Translations under genes and position numbers: made by a program
The notes under the pieces: generated by a model
Told to the model about the DNA's origin: nothing
What the model saw: only the letters and a program-made list of their open reading frames with translations
Database searches by the model: none
Part shown: piece by piece, positions 1 to 7,958 of the stretch
How positions within the stretch are numbered: position 1 is the first letter of the stretch
How the letters are laid out: each line of letters begins with the position of its first letter
Source of the DNA: Streptomyces anulatus
GTDB lineage: Bacteria; Actinomycetota; Actinomycetes; Streptomycetales; Streptomycetaceae
DNA: 64,000 bases
Direction: 5' to 3'
Assembly (NCBI RefSeq): GCF_014650675.1
Contig: NZ_BMVK01000001.1
Span: 496,001 to 560,000 of the forward strand

Positions 1-944
1 GCGTAGACGGCGAGGTTGTGGCCGCCCTGCGGGGCGCCCTGGGCGGCGGAGCCGGCCGGGACCGGGGCGATGCCCAGGTTGTCCTTGTCCGTGAACTCCT
101 TGCCGGTCAGGGTGTCGGCGACGGCCCAGGGGCCGTTGATCATCATCGCGACGTCGCCGCCCTTGAACGACTGCATCATGTTCTCCCAGCCGTCCGAGGC
201 GTCCGTCTTCGCGGTGCCGTCGTCGACCAGGGCCTTGACCGCCTTGAACGCCTTGACGCCCTCGGGCTGGTCCACGGTGATGGACTTGGAGCCGGCGTCG
301 ACGAGGTCGCCGCCCTCTCCGTACAGGAAGGAGAGGAAGTAGTACGGGTCGTCGCCGCGCAGGTAGAGGCCGGTCTTGCCGGTCTTGTCCTTGATCTTCT
401 TCGCGGCGGTCTTGAGGTCGTCCAGGTTGGCGGGCGCCTCGACGCCGGCCTCCTTGAGCAGCTTCTTGTTGTAGAAGATGCCCATGGAGTCGATGACCTG
501 CGGGACCGCGTAGGTCTTGTCCTCGTACTTGGTGGACGCGACGGCCTGCTTGAGGAAGTCGTCCTGGTTCTTCAGGGCGGGGGTGCCGTCCAGCGGGGCC
601 AGGTAGCCGAGGTTCGCGAAGTCCGGCGTCCAGGCGACCTCGGAGCGGATCACGTCGGGGGCGCCGTCGCCGGCCTGGGCGGCGTTCTTGAACTTGTTCT
701 GCGCGTCACCGAAGGGCACGTTGACGTACTTGACGTCGACCTTCGGGTGCTTCTTCTCGAAGCCCTCGGCCAGCTTCTTGAAGACCTTGTCCTCGCTGCC
801 GACGCTGGAGGTGTCCCACCAGGTCACCGTGCCGGAGAGCTCGCCCGAGCTCTTGCCGCCGCCGGACTCGTCGTCGCTGCCGCAGGCGGTCGCCGCGAGC
901 GCCAGGGCCGCGACCAGGGCGGTGGCCGTTATGCCACGTCGCAT
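1..944 (-). CDS. malE: Maltose/maltodextrin ABC transporter substrate-binding lipoprotein (partial)
   Basis: Extracellular sugar-binding protein that should deliver maltose or maltodextrins to a MalFG-type permease. The start is the ATG at 944, with AAGGAG five bases upstream. The first 21 residues form a lipoprotein signal ending in the lipobox LAATAC, so the mature protein is a membrane-anchored lipoprotein. The next part reads GTVTWWDTS and then GFEKKHPKVDVKYVNVP, the usual opening of family 1 solute-binding proteins, and later has FKGGDVAMMINGPWA, a ligand-lobe motif of MalE-like proteins. The 3' end lies beyond base 1, so roughly the last quarter is missing, and the permease genes expected next (malF, malG) are outside the window. 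The divergent neighbour is a MalR-type repressor. The sugar is inferred from that pairing; it was not tested. Confidence 0.9.
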   Translation of the reverse strand, partial: MRRGITATALVAALALAATACGSDDESGGGKSSGELSGTVTWWDTSSVGSEDKVFKKLAEGFEKKHPKVDVKYVNVPFGDAQNKFKNAAQAGDGAPDVIRSEVAWTPDFANLGYLAPLDGTPALKNQDDFLKQAVASTKYEDKTYAVPQVIDSMGIFYNKKLLKEAGVEAPANLDDLKTAAKKIKDKTGKTGLYLRGDDPYYFLSFLYGEGGDLVDAGSKSITVDQPEGVKAFKAVKALVDDGTAKTDASDGWENMMQSFKGGDVAMMINGPWAVADTLTGKEFTDKDNLGIAPVPAGSAAQGAPQGGHNLAVY

Positions 945-1290
945 CTGAACTCCTTCAACTGCCGTACCGCTCCGTCGCGGCGCCGGGTCGACGTGAACGT
1001 AACAAGGATGAAAGACGACCGAAAGACCTTGCGGAAGATTTCTGCAAGCCTTGGTGATCGTTACATTCGCGTGTCCTCAAGGTTGCCGTCAAGCCCCTTG
1101 ACGACAGTCCCCCATCCCTGGCAGGGGCAGGCGGGACACGGCATATCCGCAGTGCGACGATCCGACCGCAGTCCGCGATCCGGGCCCGCAAGTCCTTGCA
1201 AGGTGTTGCCGGAAAGCCCTCCGGCACCCTCCCCCGCGCCACCCCGCACACGGTGGGCAATCCGACACCGGCCCGGTACAGTCCCATCCC
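945..1290. promoter_or_regulatory. malE-malR divergent promoter region
   Basis: This 346-base intergenic region must carry both promoters. It holds CTTGCGG-N7-CTGCAAG at 1028-1048, the perfect repeat GTCAAG-N3-CTTGAC at 1088-1102, and the 8-bp palindrome CTTGCAAG at 1195-1202. CTTGCAG-like half-sites are what I recall for MalR targets in Streptomyces maltose and amylase promoters. A TACAGT hexamer at 1277-1282 lies 8 bases before the malR ATG and no good Shine-Dalgarno sequence is present there, so malR may be transcribed leaderless. Confidence 0.6.
1028..1048. promoter_or_regulatory. Putative MalR operator
   Basis: Inverted repeat CTTGCGG-N7-CTGCAAG: seven-base arms with one mismatch and a seven-base spacer. 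It lies 84 bases upstream of the malE start, where a repressor could block malE transcription. The assignment to MalR rests on half-site resemblance and the adjacent gene. Confidence 0.55.
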
Positions 1291-2334
1291 ATGACCGCAC
1301 GGCTTGCCGATATCGCAACTCAGGCGGGGGTCAGCGAAGCAACGGTCAGCCGGGTCCTGAACGGCAAGCCCGGAGTCGCGGCGACCACCCGCGAATCCGT
1401 CCTCGCGGCGCTCGACGTACTGGGGTACGAACGCCCGGTACGGCTGCGCAGGCGCAGCGCGGGACTGGTCGGCCTGATCACCCCGGAGCTGGAGAACCCG
1501 ATCTTTCCGGCATTGGCGCAGGTCATCGGCCAGGCGCTGACCCGGCAGGGCTACACCCCGGTGCTGGCGACCCAGACGCCCGGCGGCTCCACCGAGGACG
1601 AACTCACCGAAATGCTGGTGGACCGGGGCGTTTCCGGCATCATCTTCGTCTCCGGGCTGCACGCGGACACCTCGGCCGACATGCAGCGCTACGAGCAACT
1701 GCGCGGGCAGGGCGTCCCCTTCGTCCTGGTGAACGGCTTCTCCGCCAAGGTGCAGGCGCCGTTCATCTCGCCGGACGACCGGGCGGCGATGCGCCTCGCG
1801 GTGACGCACCTGGTGGCGCTGGGCCACACCCGTATCGGTCTCGCGGTCGGCCCCAAGCGCTTCGTGCCGGTGCTCCGCAAGATCGAGGGCTTCCACGCGA
1901 CGATGCGGGAGCAGCTGGGCCTCGCACCGGACGAGGTGGAGGAGTTGATCCAGCACTCCCTGTACACCCTGGAGGGCGGTCAGGCCGCCGCCTCCGCCCT
2001 GATGGAGCGCGGCTGCACGGCGGTCGTGTGCGCGAGCGACATGATGGCGCTCGGAGCGATCCGGGCGGCCCGCCGGATGTCGAAGGACGTGCCGCGCGAT
2101 CTCTCGGTCGTGGGCTACGACGACTCGCCGCTCATAGCGTTCACGGACCCGCCGCTGACGACGATCCGGCAGCCGGTGACGGCGATGGGCCAGGCCGCCG
2201 TCCGCACGCTCCTGGAGGAGATCGGCGGAACCCCGGCCCCGCACAGTGAGTTCGTCTTCATGCCTGAGCTGGTGGTTCGCGGCTCGACGGCCTCGGGCCC
2301 CGCAGGCGGCTCAGGGTCGCCCCCTCGTCCTTGA
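1291..2334 (+). CDS. malR: LacI-family repressor of the maltose operon
   Basis: DNA-binding repressor of 347 residues, the normal LacI-family length. The N-terminal helix-turn-helix is clear (ADIATQAGVSEATVSRVLNG, residues 5-24). The hinge follows, and then a periplasmic-binding-protein-like sensor from about residue 60 (LVGLITPELENPIFPALAQV) with the VVGYDDSPL motif late in the protein. The sequence closely resembles my memory of MalR (Reg1) of S. coelicolor and S. lividans, which represses malEFG and amylase genes until maltodextrins are present. It is divergent from malE, and the operator-like repeats between them fit autoregulation and malE repression. The ATG at 1291 has no clear ribosome binding site; a -10-like TACAGT ends 8 bases upstream. 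Confidence 0.92.
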   Translation: MTARLADIATQAGVSEATVSRVLNGKPGVAATTRESVLAALDVLGYERPVRLRRRSAGLVGLITPELENPIFPALAQVIGQALTRQGYTPVLATQTPGGSTEDELTEMLVDRGVSGIIFVSGLHADTSADMQRYEQLRGQGVPFVLVNGFSAKVQAPFISPDDRAAMRLAVTHLVALGHTRIGLAVGPKRFVPVLRKIEGFHATMREQLGLAPDEVEELIQHSLYTLEGGQAAASALMERGCTAVVCASDMMALGAIRAARRMSKDVPRDLSVVGYDDSPLIAFTDPPLTTIRQPVTAMGQAAVRTLLEEIGGTPAPHSEFVFMPELVVRGSTASGPAGGSGSPPRP

Positions 2335-2392
2335 GACGCAGAATGTGCGACCGGAACCCGACCGGAGGATGATCGGGGGCAGGGGAACCACT

Positions 2393-3397
2393 ATGGAAGA
2401 CTCTCTGCCTATGGGTGAAACACAGGTGACGACGCACGAAGGCCGGTCGACGGCCGATCCTTCACCCATCGCGGCCCAGGCGGCCCCCGAAGCCGCCACC
2501 GCGCCCACCACTCCCCCGGCTTCCGGGAAGACCGGCCGACTGGCCCGGCTCCGCTCCCTGCGGGTGCCCCGCCGCCCCCGGCTCTGGTTCGAGATCCTGC
2601 TCATCGCGGTCAGTTACTGGCTGTATTCGCTCGTGCGCAATGCCGTCCCGGAGCAGAAGGCCCAGGCGCTGCGCAACGCGGACTGGATCTGGTCGGCGGA
2701 GAAGTCCCTGGGCCTGGCCTTCGAGGAAACGGTCAATCACGCGGTCAATTCCGTGACATGGCTGATCGTGTCGATGAACTACTACTACGCGACGCTGCAC
2801 TTCGTCGTGACCATCGGCGTCCTCGTCTGGCTGTTCCGCCGCCACCCGGGCCGTTACGCGGCGACACGGCTGGTGCTCTTCGCGACGACGGCCGTGGCCC
2901 TGCTCGGCTACTACCTCTACCCGCTGGCGCCACCCCGTCTGATGAACGGCGCGAACTTCATCGACACCGTGCTCCTGCACGAGACGTGGGGCTCGATGGC
3001 CTCGGGCAACTTCAAGAACATGTCGAACCAGTACGCGGCGATGCCGTCGATGCACATCGGCTGGTCGCTCTGGTGCGGCCTGACGATCTTCGCCCTGGCC
3101 TCGGCGCCCTGGGCCCGCATCCTGGGTCTGCTCTACCCGACGCTCACCCTGGTCGTCATCGTGGCCACCGCCAACCACTTCTGGCTGGACGCGGTGGGCG
3201 GCATGGCCTGCCTCGCGTTCGGCTACGCGGTCTCCCGCGTCTGGTACGGCTCGCTCCCGCACCGGCTGCCGAAGTGGGTACCGGACCGCCGAGGACGACT
3301 GACCGGCCTACGAGCCACCCGGCTGCCACGCCCGGCACCGGAGCCGGACCCGCAGCGGGACCCGGACCCCGAGTCCGCGGGGTCACGGAGGCCGTAG
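2393..3397 (+). CDS. PAP2-superfamily (Aur1/IPC-synthase-like) integral membrane protein
   Basis: Membrane phosphatase or phosphotransferase of 334 residues. I chose the ATG at 2393 because AGGGG sits eight bases upstream; the frame is open further upstream but overlaps the end of malR. After a Pro/Ala/Thr-rich cytosolic head of about 60 residues come about six hydrophobic segments. The signature motifs PPRLMNGANF, AAMPSMHIGW and TANHFWLDAVGG are those of the PAP2 fold: the two histidines and the aspartate form the acid phosphatase-like centre, as in Aur1/inositol-phosphorylceramide-synthase-like proteins. The substrate cannot be read from the sequence, but a lipid phosphate or phosphoinositol transfer is likely. 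It converges on glnE across a repeat-rich spacer. Confidence 0.8.
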   Translation: MEDSLPMGETQVTTHEGRSTADPSPIAAQAAPEAATAPTTPPASGKTGRLARLRSLRVPRRPRLWFEILLIAVSYWLYSLVRNAVPEQKAQALRNADWIWSAEKSLGLAFEETVNHAVNSVTWLIVSMNYYYATLHFVVTIGVLVWLFRRHPGRYAATRLVLFATTAVALLGYYLYPLAPPRLMNGANFIDTVLLHETWGSMASGNFKNMSNQYAAMPSMHIGWSLWCGLTIFALASAPWARILGLLYPTLTLVVIVATANHFWLDAVGGMACLAFGYAVSRVWYGSLPHRLPKWVPDRRGRLTGLRATRLPRPAPEPDPQRDPDPESAGSRRP

Positions 3398-3419
3398 CAC
3401 CACCGCACCACTTCCAGCC

Positions 3420-3686
3420 CGTCCCCGAACCCATCCCGTCCGGCGCTATGAGGACGTCTTCCCAGCCCCTCCCCGAACCTAGCCCGTCCGGCGCTTGAGG
3501 ACGTCTTTCCAGCTTTCCCTCGCCGAACCCAGCCCGTCCGGCGCTTGAGGACGTCTTTCCAGCCCCTCCGGCGCTTGAGGAGCGGGGCCGGGGCAGAGCC
3601 CCGAATCCAGCCCCTCCGGCGCTTGAGGAGCGGGGTCCGGGGCGGAGCCCCGAGGGGGCCCGGGGCCGGGCCCCGGGAGCACGTCT
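3420..3686. repeat. Cluster of five dispersed GTCCGGCGCTTGAGGA repeats
   Basis: The spacer between the convergent PAP2 gene and glnE is made of copies of one element. Copies start near 3435 (variant with GCTATGAGG), 3482, 3531, 3561 and 3609. The first three carry CCCGTCCGGCGCTTGAGGAC and the last two CCCCTCCGGCGCTTGAGGAG. The last two run into GC hairpins of the form CGGGG...CCCCG, and the block ends with GGGCCCGGGGCCGGGCCCC-like palindromic sequence at about 3656-3678. The same element recurs near 22858-23074 and 38343-38452. Convergent placement suggests a role in transcription termination or insulation. Confidence 0.8.
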
Positions 3687-6683
3687 CTAGGACGCCGCCC
3701 CGTAGAACCGCTCCTCCACCACCGCCCGCGCCCGCCGCGTGATCCGCCGGTAGTCGTCCAGCATGTCCCCGACATGCCCCGGCTCGTACCCCAGATACCG
3801 CCCGACCGCCGCCACCTCGCGCGGGTCGGACGGAAACGTGTCGCCAGGCCGCCCCCGAACCAGCATCACCGCGTTGCGGACCCGCGTCGCCAGGACCCAC
3901 GCCTCGTCCAGCGTCTGCGCGTCCTCCGCCGGAATCAGCCCCGCCGCACACGCGGCGGCCAGCGCCTCGCGCGTACGCGTCGTACGCAGCCCCGGCTCCG
4001 CCCACCCGTGCTGCATCTGCATCAGCTGCACGGTCCACTCGACATCGCTCAGCCCGCCCCGCCCCAGCTTCGTGTGGAGCGTGGGGTCCGCGCCGCGCGG
4101 CATCCGCTCGGACTCCATCCGCGCCTTGAGCCGGCGGATCTCCCGTACGGCGTCCTCGCCGAGCCCTTCCATCGGATACCGCAGCGGATCGATCAGCTCG
4201 ATGAAGTCGCGCCCCAGATCCTCGTCGCCGGCGACCGGTTCGGCCCGCAGCAGCGCCTGGCTCTCCCAGACCAGCGACCAGCGCCGGTAGTAGGCCTCGT
4301 ACGACCTCAGCGTGCGGACCAGCGGCCCGCTCTTGCCCTCCGGGCGCAGGTCGGCGTCGATCAGCAGCGGCGGATCGGCGGTCGGCAGCTGAAGCAGCCG
4401 CCGCATCTCTCCGACGACCGTGCCGGCGGCCCTGGCCGCCTCCTCGTCGCTCACGCCCTCGCGCGGCCGGTGGACGAAGAGGACGTCGGCGTCGGAGCCG
4501 TAGCCCAGCTCGTGCCCACCGAACCGGCCCATGCCGATGACGGCGAACCGGGTCGGCAGGGTGTCGCCCCACCGCGCGCGGACGGCGGCCCGCAGCGCGC
4601 CCGCGACGGTGGCGGCGTTGAGGTCGCTGACGGCCGAGCCCACACGGTCGACGAGGGCCCCGTGATCCTGTTCGGCGGGGTTGTCCTCGGTGCCGTACGA
4701 GTCGATGAGGTCGGCGGCCGTCGTGCGGAACAGCTCGCGGCGGCGCACCCCGCGCACCACCGCGACGGCCGACTCCGCGTCCCCGGCACGCCCCACCGCG
4801 GCCAGTATCTCCTGCTCCAGGTGGGCCCGGGTGCGGGGCGTGAGCCCCTCCGGATCGCCGAGGATCGTCACCGCCTCCGGGGCCCTCATCAGCAGGTCCG
4901 GGGCGAGGCGGCCGGCGGAGAGGACCCGGGCGAGGTTCTCCGCGGCGGCGCCCTCGTCGCGCAGGAGCCGCAGGTACCACGGGGTCTTGCCGAGCGCGTC
5001 GGACACCTTGCGGAAGCCGAGGAGCCCGGCGTCCGGGTCGGCGGAGTCCGCGAACCAGCCGAGCAGCACCGGCAGCAGGGTGCGCTGGATGGCGGCCTTG
5101 CGGGTCACCCCGGAGGAGAGGGCCTCCAGGTGCCGCAGGGCGGCCGCCGGGTCGGCGTACCCGAGGGCCTCCAGGCGGATCGCGGCGGCCTTCGCGCTGA
5201 GCCGGGACTCGGCGGGGGCCAGCTGGGCGACGGCGTCCAGCAGCGGCCGGTAGAAGATCTTCTCGTGCAGCCGCCGTACGACGGAGGCGTGCCGCTTCCA
5301 GGCCTTGTTCAGCTCGGTCACCGGATCGGTGCGCATCCCGAGCGACCGGCCGAGCCGCCGCAGGTCCGCCTCGTCCTCGGGGACGAGGTGGGTGCGGCGC
5401 AGCCGGTACAGCTGGATGCGGTGCTCCATGGAGCGCAGGAAGCGGTACGCCTCGTCGAGCTGGGCGGCGTCCGCGCGCCCCACGTACCCGCCCTCGGCGA
5501 GCGCCCGCAGTGCCTTGAGGGTGGAGCCGCTGTGCAGGGAGGCGTCGCTGCGTCCGTGCACCAACTGGAGGAGCTGCACCGCGAATTCGACGTCCCGCAG
5601 TCCGCCGGGGCCGAGTTTCAGCTCCCGCTCGATCCGGTCGGCGGGGATGTTGTCGACGACCCGGCGGCGCATCTTCTGCACGTCGGGGACGAAGTTCTCC
5701 CGGTCGGCGGCCCCCCAGACGAGCGGCGACACCGCCTCGACGTACTCCGCGCCCAGCTCGGGGTCGCCGGCCACCGCGCGGGCCTTCAGCAGGGCCTGGA
5801 ACTCCCAGGTCTTGGCCCAGCGCTGGTAGTAGGCGAGGTGGGAGCTGAGGGTGCGCACCAGCGGCCCGTTGCGGCCCTCGGGGCGGAGGTTGGCGTCGAC
5901 CTCCCAGATGGTGCCCTCGACGGTGTTCTCGGAGCAGATCCTCATCATGTGTGCGGCCAGCCGGGTGGCGGCCTGCATGGCCTTGGTCTCGTCGACCCCG
6001 TCGCGCGCCTCCCCGACGAAGATCACGTCGACGTCGGAGACGTAGTTCAGCTCCCGCCCGCCGCACTTGCCCATCGCGACGACGGCGAGCCGGCACTGCG
6101 CCGCGTCCTCGGGTGCGGCCGTCCGGGCGATGGCGAGAGCGGCGCGCAGGGTGGCGGTGGCGAGGTCAGCCAGTTCGGCGGCGGTCTGCGCGAGGTCGGT
6201 CGTCCCGCACACGTCCCGGGCCGCGAGGGTGAGCAGACACCTGCGGTAGGCGACCCGCAGCGAGTCCGGGTCGACGGCCTCGGCGAGCCCGCGCTCGAAC
6301 TCGGCGACCCCGGGGTGCAGGTCGACCGCCTCGTACGTGACGAGCGCCTGCCAGTCGCGCGGGTGCCGGGCCAGGTGGTCCCCGAGCGCCTCCGAGGCGC
6401 CGAGGACCCCGAGGAGCCGGTCGCGCAGGGGTTTGGCGGTGACGAGGGTGTCGAGCAGCACCTGGCGCTCGCCCTCCGCCTCGGCCTCGACGATCCGGAC
6501 CAGGCCGCGCAGGGCCAGATCCGGGTCGGCGGTGGCCCCGAGCGCCTCCAGGAGGACGGGATCGGACCGTACGGAGGCGAGAGCGTTCAGGTCGAGGAGC
6601 TGCTCCGCGGCGGACGGGTCGATGAATCCGTGCCGCAGCAGCCTGGTGAACGTACTGCTTCTGCGCCCCGGCACCGTCGTCAT
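3687..6683 (-). CDS. glnE: Bifunctional glutamine synthetase adenylyltransferase/deadenylyltransferase
   Basis: GlnE adenylylates and deadenylylates glutamine synthetase I in response to nitrogen status. The protein has 998 residues, normal for actinobacterial GlnE. I chose the ATG at 6683 (MTTVPGRRSS), which has GGGAGAG about eight bases upstream; the open frame continues further but without a good site. Two nucleotidyltransferase halves are visible: GGRELNYVSDVDVIF at about residues 208-222 and GGHELGYGSDADVLF at about 721-735. Each is followed by a helical segment with the conserved pattern LRPEGRNGPLVRTL or LRPEGKSGPLVRTL and KLGPGGLRDVEF or KLGRGGLSDVEW. The duplicated GxxELxYxSDxDxxF motifs are the catalytic sites for the opposing reactions. 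A PrmC-like methyltransferase gene lies 86 bases upstream on the same strand. Confidence 0.96.
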   Translation of the reverse strand: MTTVPGRRSSTFTRLLRHGFIDPSAAEQLLDLNALASVRSDPVLLEALGATADPDLALRGLVRIVEAEAEGERQVLLDTLVTAKPLRDRLLGVLGASEALGDHLARHPRDWQALVTYEAVDLHPGVAEFERGLAEAVDPDSLRVAYRRCLLTLAARDVCGTTDLAQTAAELADLATATLRAALAIARTAAPEDAAQCRLAVVAMGKCGGRELNYVSDVDVIFVGEARDGVDETKAMQAATRLAAHMMRICSENTVEGTIWEVDANLRPEGRNGPLVRTLSSHLAYYQRWAKTWEFQALLKARAVAGDPELGAEYVEAVSPLVWGAADRENFVPDVQKMRRRVVDNIPADRIERELKLGPGGLRDVEFAVQLLQLVHGRSDASLHSGSTLKALRALAEGGYVGRADAAQLDEAYRFLRSMEHRIQLYRLRRTHLVPEDEADLRRLGRSLGMRTDPVTELNKAWKRHASVVRRLHEKIFYRPLLDAVAQLAPAESRLSAKAAAIRLEALGYADPAAALRHLEALSSGVTRKAAIQRTLLPVLLGWFADSADPDAGLLGFRKVSDALGKTPWYLRLLRDEGAAAENLARVLSAGRLAPDLLMRAPEAVTILGDPEGLTPRTRAHLEQEILAAVGRAGDAESAVAVVRGVRRRELFRTTAADLIDSYGTEDNPAEQDHGALVDRVGSAVSDLNAATVAGALRAAVRARWGDTLPTRFAVIGMGRFGGHELGYGSDADVLFVHRPREGVSDEEAARAAGTVVGEMRRLLQLPTADPPLLIDADLRPEGKSGPLVRTLRSYEAYYRRWSLVWESQALLRAEPVAGDEDLGRDFIELIDPLRYPMEGLGEDAVREIRRLKARMESERMPRGADPTLHTKLGRGGLSDVEWTVQLMQMQHGWAEPGLRTTRTREALAAACAAGLIPAEDAQTLDEAWVLATRVRNAVMLVRGRPGDTFPSDPREVAAVGRYLGYEPGHVGDMLDDYRRITRRARAVVEERFYGAAS

Positions 6684-6769
6684 TCCGTGCTCTCCCGCCA
6701 GCCGAACCGAACCGTGTCCCCGTGCGTCGCCCCGGTGCGGCTCCGTCGCCGCCCCGGGACCCTTCGAGC

Positions 6770-7648
6770 CTAGTCGCGTGGAGCCGGATCCGGGGCGGTG
6801 ACCGGGTCCCCCCACAGAGAGAACCCCAGGTGTTGCGCTGCTCCGGCGGGGGCCGTCCCGACGAGGACGGTGGCGTACAACTCCTCGGAGACCAGGACCC
6901 GGGGGCTCAGCCCGGCGGCGCGCAGGACCTCGACCGCCGCGTCCCGCTGCCGCTCGCTCGCCTCCACGAGCAGGCTGCCGCCGGGCGCGAGCCACTGGGG
7001 CGCTTCGGCGGCGACCCGGCGCATGACGTCGAGCCCGTCGCCGCCCCCGTCCAGGGCGACGCGGGGTTCGTGGATGCGGGCCTCGGCGGGCAGCAGTTCG
7101 ACGTCGCCGGTGGGGACGTAGGGGACGTTGGCGAGCAGCACGTCGACCCGGCCGCGCAGGGCGGCGGGCAGCGGGGCGAACAGGTCGCCCTCGTAGACCT
7201 GCCCCAGGTCGCCGACGTTGCGCCGGGCGCAGCGCACGGCGGCGGGTTCGACGTCGCAGGCGTGCAGTTCGGCCGCGTCCGACGCGGCGGCGAGGGCGAC
7301 GCCGAGCGCGCCGGAGCCGCAGCAGAGGTCGACGACGACGGCCCGGCGGGGTGCGAGGGCCGCGGCTTGCGCGACCAGGAACTCCGTACGGCGGCGGGGC
7401 ACGAAGACGCCCGCGTCCACGGCGAAGCGGCGACCGTGGAAGTCCGCCCAGCCCAGGACGTGTTCGAGCGGCAGTCCGGCGGCGCGGCGCTCAACGAGAA
7501 GGGACAGTTCGTCGGCGGAGGCGGCGGCCTCGTGGAGGAGACGGGCCTCGTCCTCGGCGAAGACACAGCCGGCGCGGCGGAGGGCGACGACGGTGGAGGA
7601 GAGCGACCCGGAGGAGGTGGAGAAGGAACTGAAGGGGTGAACCGGCAT
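6770..7648 (-). CDS. PrmC/HemK-related protein N5-glutamine methyltransferase, unknown target
   Basis: SAM-dependent methyltransferase of 292 residues in the HemK/PrmC-related group (TIGR03704-like, by memory). The Rossmann motif I is VVDLCCGSGALGVALA at about residue 128, preceded by the PrmC-type loop FHGRRFAVDAGVFVPRRRTE. Motif IV is the informative part. True PrmC has (N/D)PPY, which holds the glutamine amide; here it is LLANVPYVPTG, with Val at the first proline. The protein could methylate glutamine in a protein other than release factors, or a different substrate. It lies 86 bases upstream of glnE and may be co-transcribed. The ATG has AAAGG about ten bases upstream. Confidence 0.8.
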   Translation of the reverse strand: MPVHPFSSFSTSSGSLSSTVVALRRAGCVFAEDEARLLHEAAASADELSLLVERRAAGLPLEHVLGWADFHGRRFAVDAGVFVPRRRTEFLVAQAAALAPRRAVVVDLCCGSGALGVALAAASDAAELHACDVEPAAVRCARRNVGDLGQVYEGDLFAPLPAALRGRVDVLLANVPYVPTGDVELLPAEARIHEPRVALDGGGDGLDVMRRVAAEAPQWLAPGGSLLVEASERQRDAAVEVLRAAGLSPRVLVSEELYATVLVGTAPAGAAQHLGFSLWGDPVTAPDPAPRD

Positions 7649-7958
7649 ACGAGCGAAGCCTTTCGGGAAAACCGATGGGCGCTCCGCGATCGTCCTATGC
7701 CGTCCGGTCGGCTACTGCCGGTCGTACGACGCGATCGCGCGGGGTGAGCACCCAGCCTGATCCAGCGGTAATGGGTCTCACCTCCTCGGTCGATCTCGTC
7801 GGTCCCGTGGCGTACGGGGGTCGTAACCCTACAACAGCCCGTTCCCGCGCCCGTGCGGGGCGTGGAAACGGGCTGCTTTCTACTGCATCGGGCGTCGCTC
7901 GCCCACTCGACCGGAACGGGCACCACTCGCCCACTCAGCCGCATCAGGCAACGGCCGC
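7649..7958. other. Intergenic region with one hairpin
   Basis: This 310-base spacer lies between the PrmC-like gene and the efflux gene, both on the minus strand. It must carry the promoter for the former. The only clear structure is the inverted repeat at 7835-7875. No coding potential with a ribosome binding site was found. Confidence 0.6.
7835..7875 (-). terminator. Hairpin downstream of the efflux gene
   Basis: CAGCCCGTTCC at 7835-7845 pairs with GGAAACGGGCTG at 7864-7875, with one bulged base. The loop region is itself GC-rich and partly self-complementary. It lies about 84 bases past the stop of the efflux gene, a suitable place for its terminator. Confidence 0.55.

Noticed and set aside
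18..2249. Long open frame on the plus strand across malE and malR
   Set aside because: It is antisense or out of frame to two clear genes, is rich in Arg/Gly/Pro from shifted GC-rich codons, and shows no domain.
3223..6096. 957-residue open frame on the minus strand over glnE
   Set aside because: Frame-shifted shadow of glnE and of the repeat spacer; composition is Arg/Gly/Pro and no motif is found, while glnE in another frame is unambiguous.
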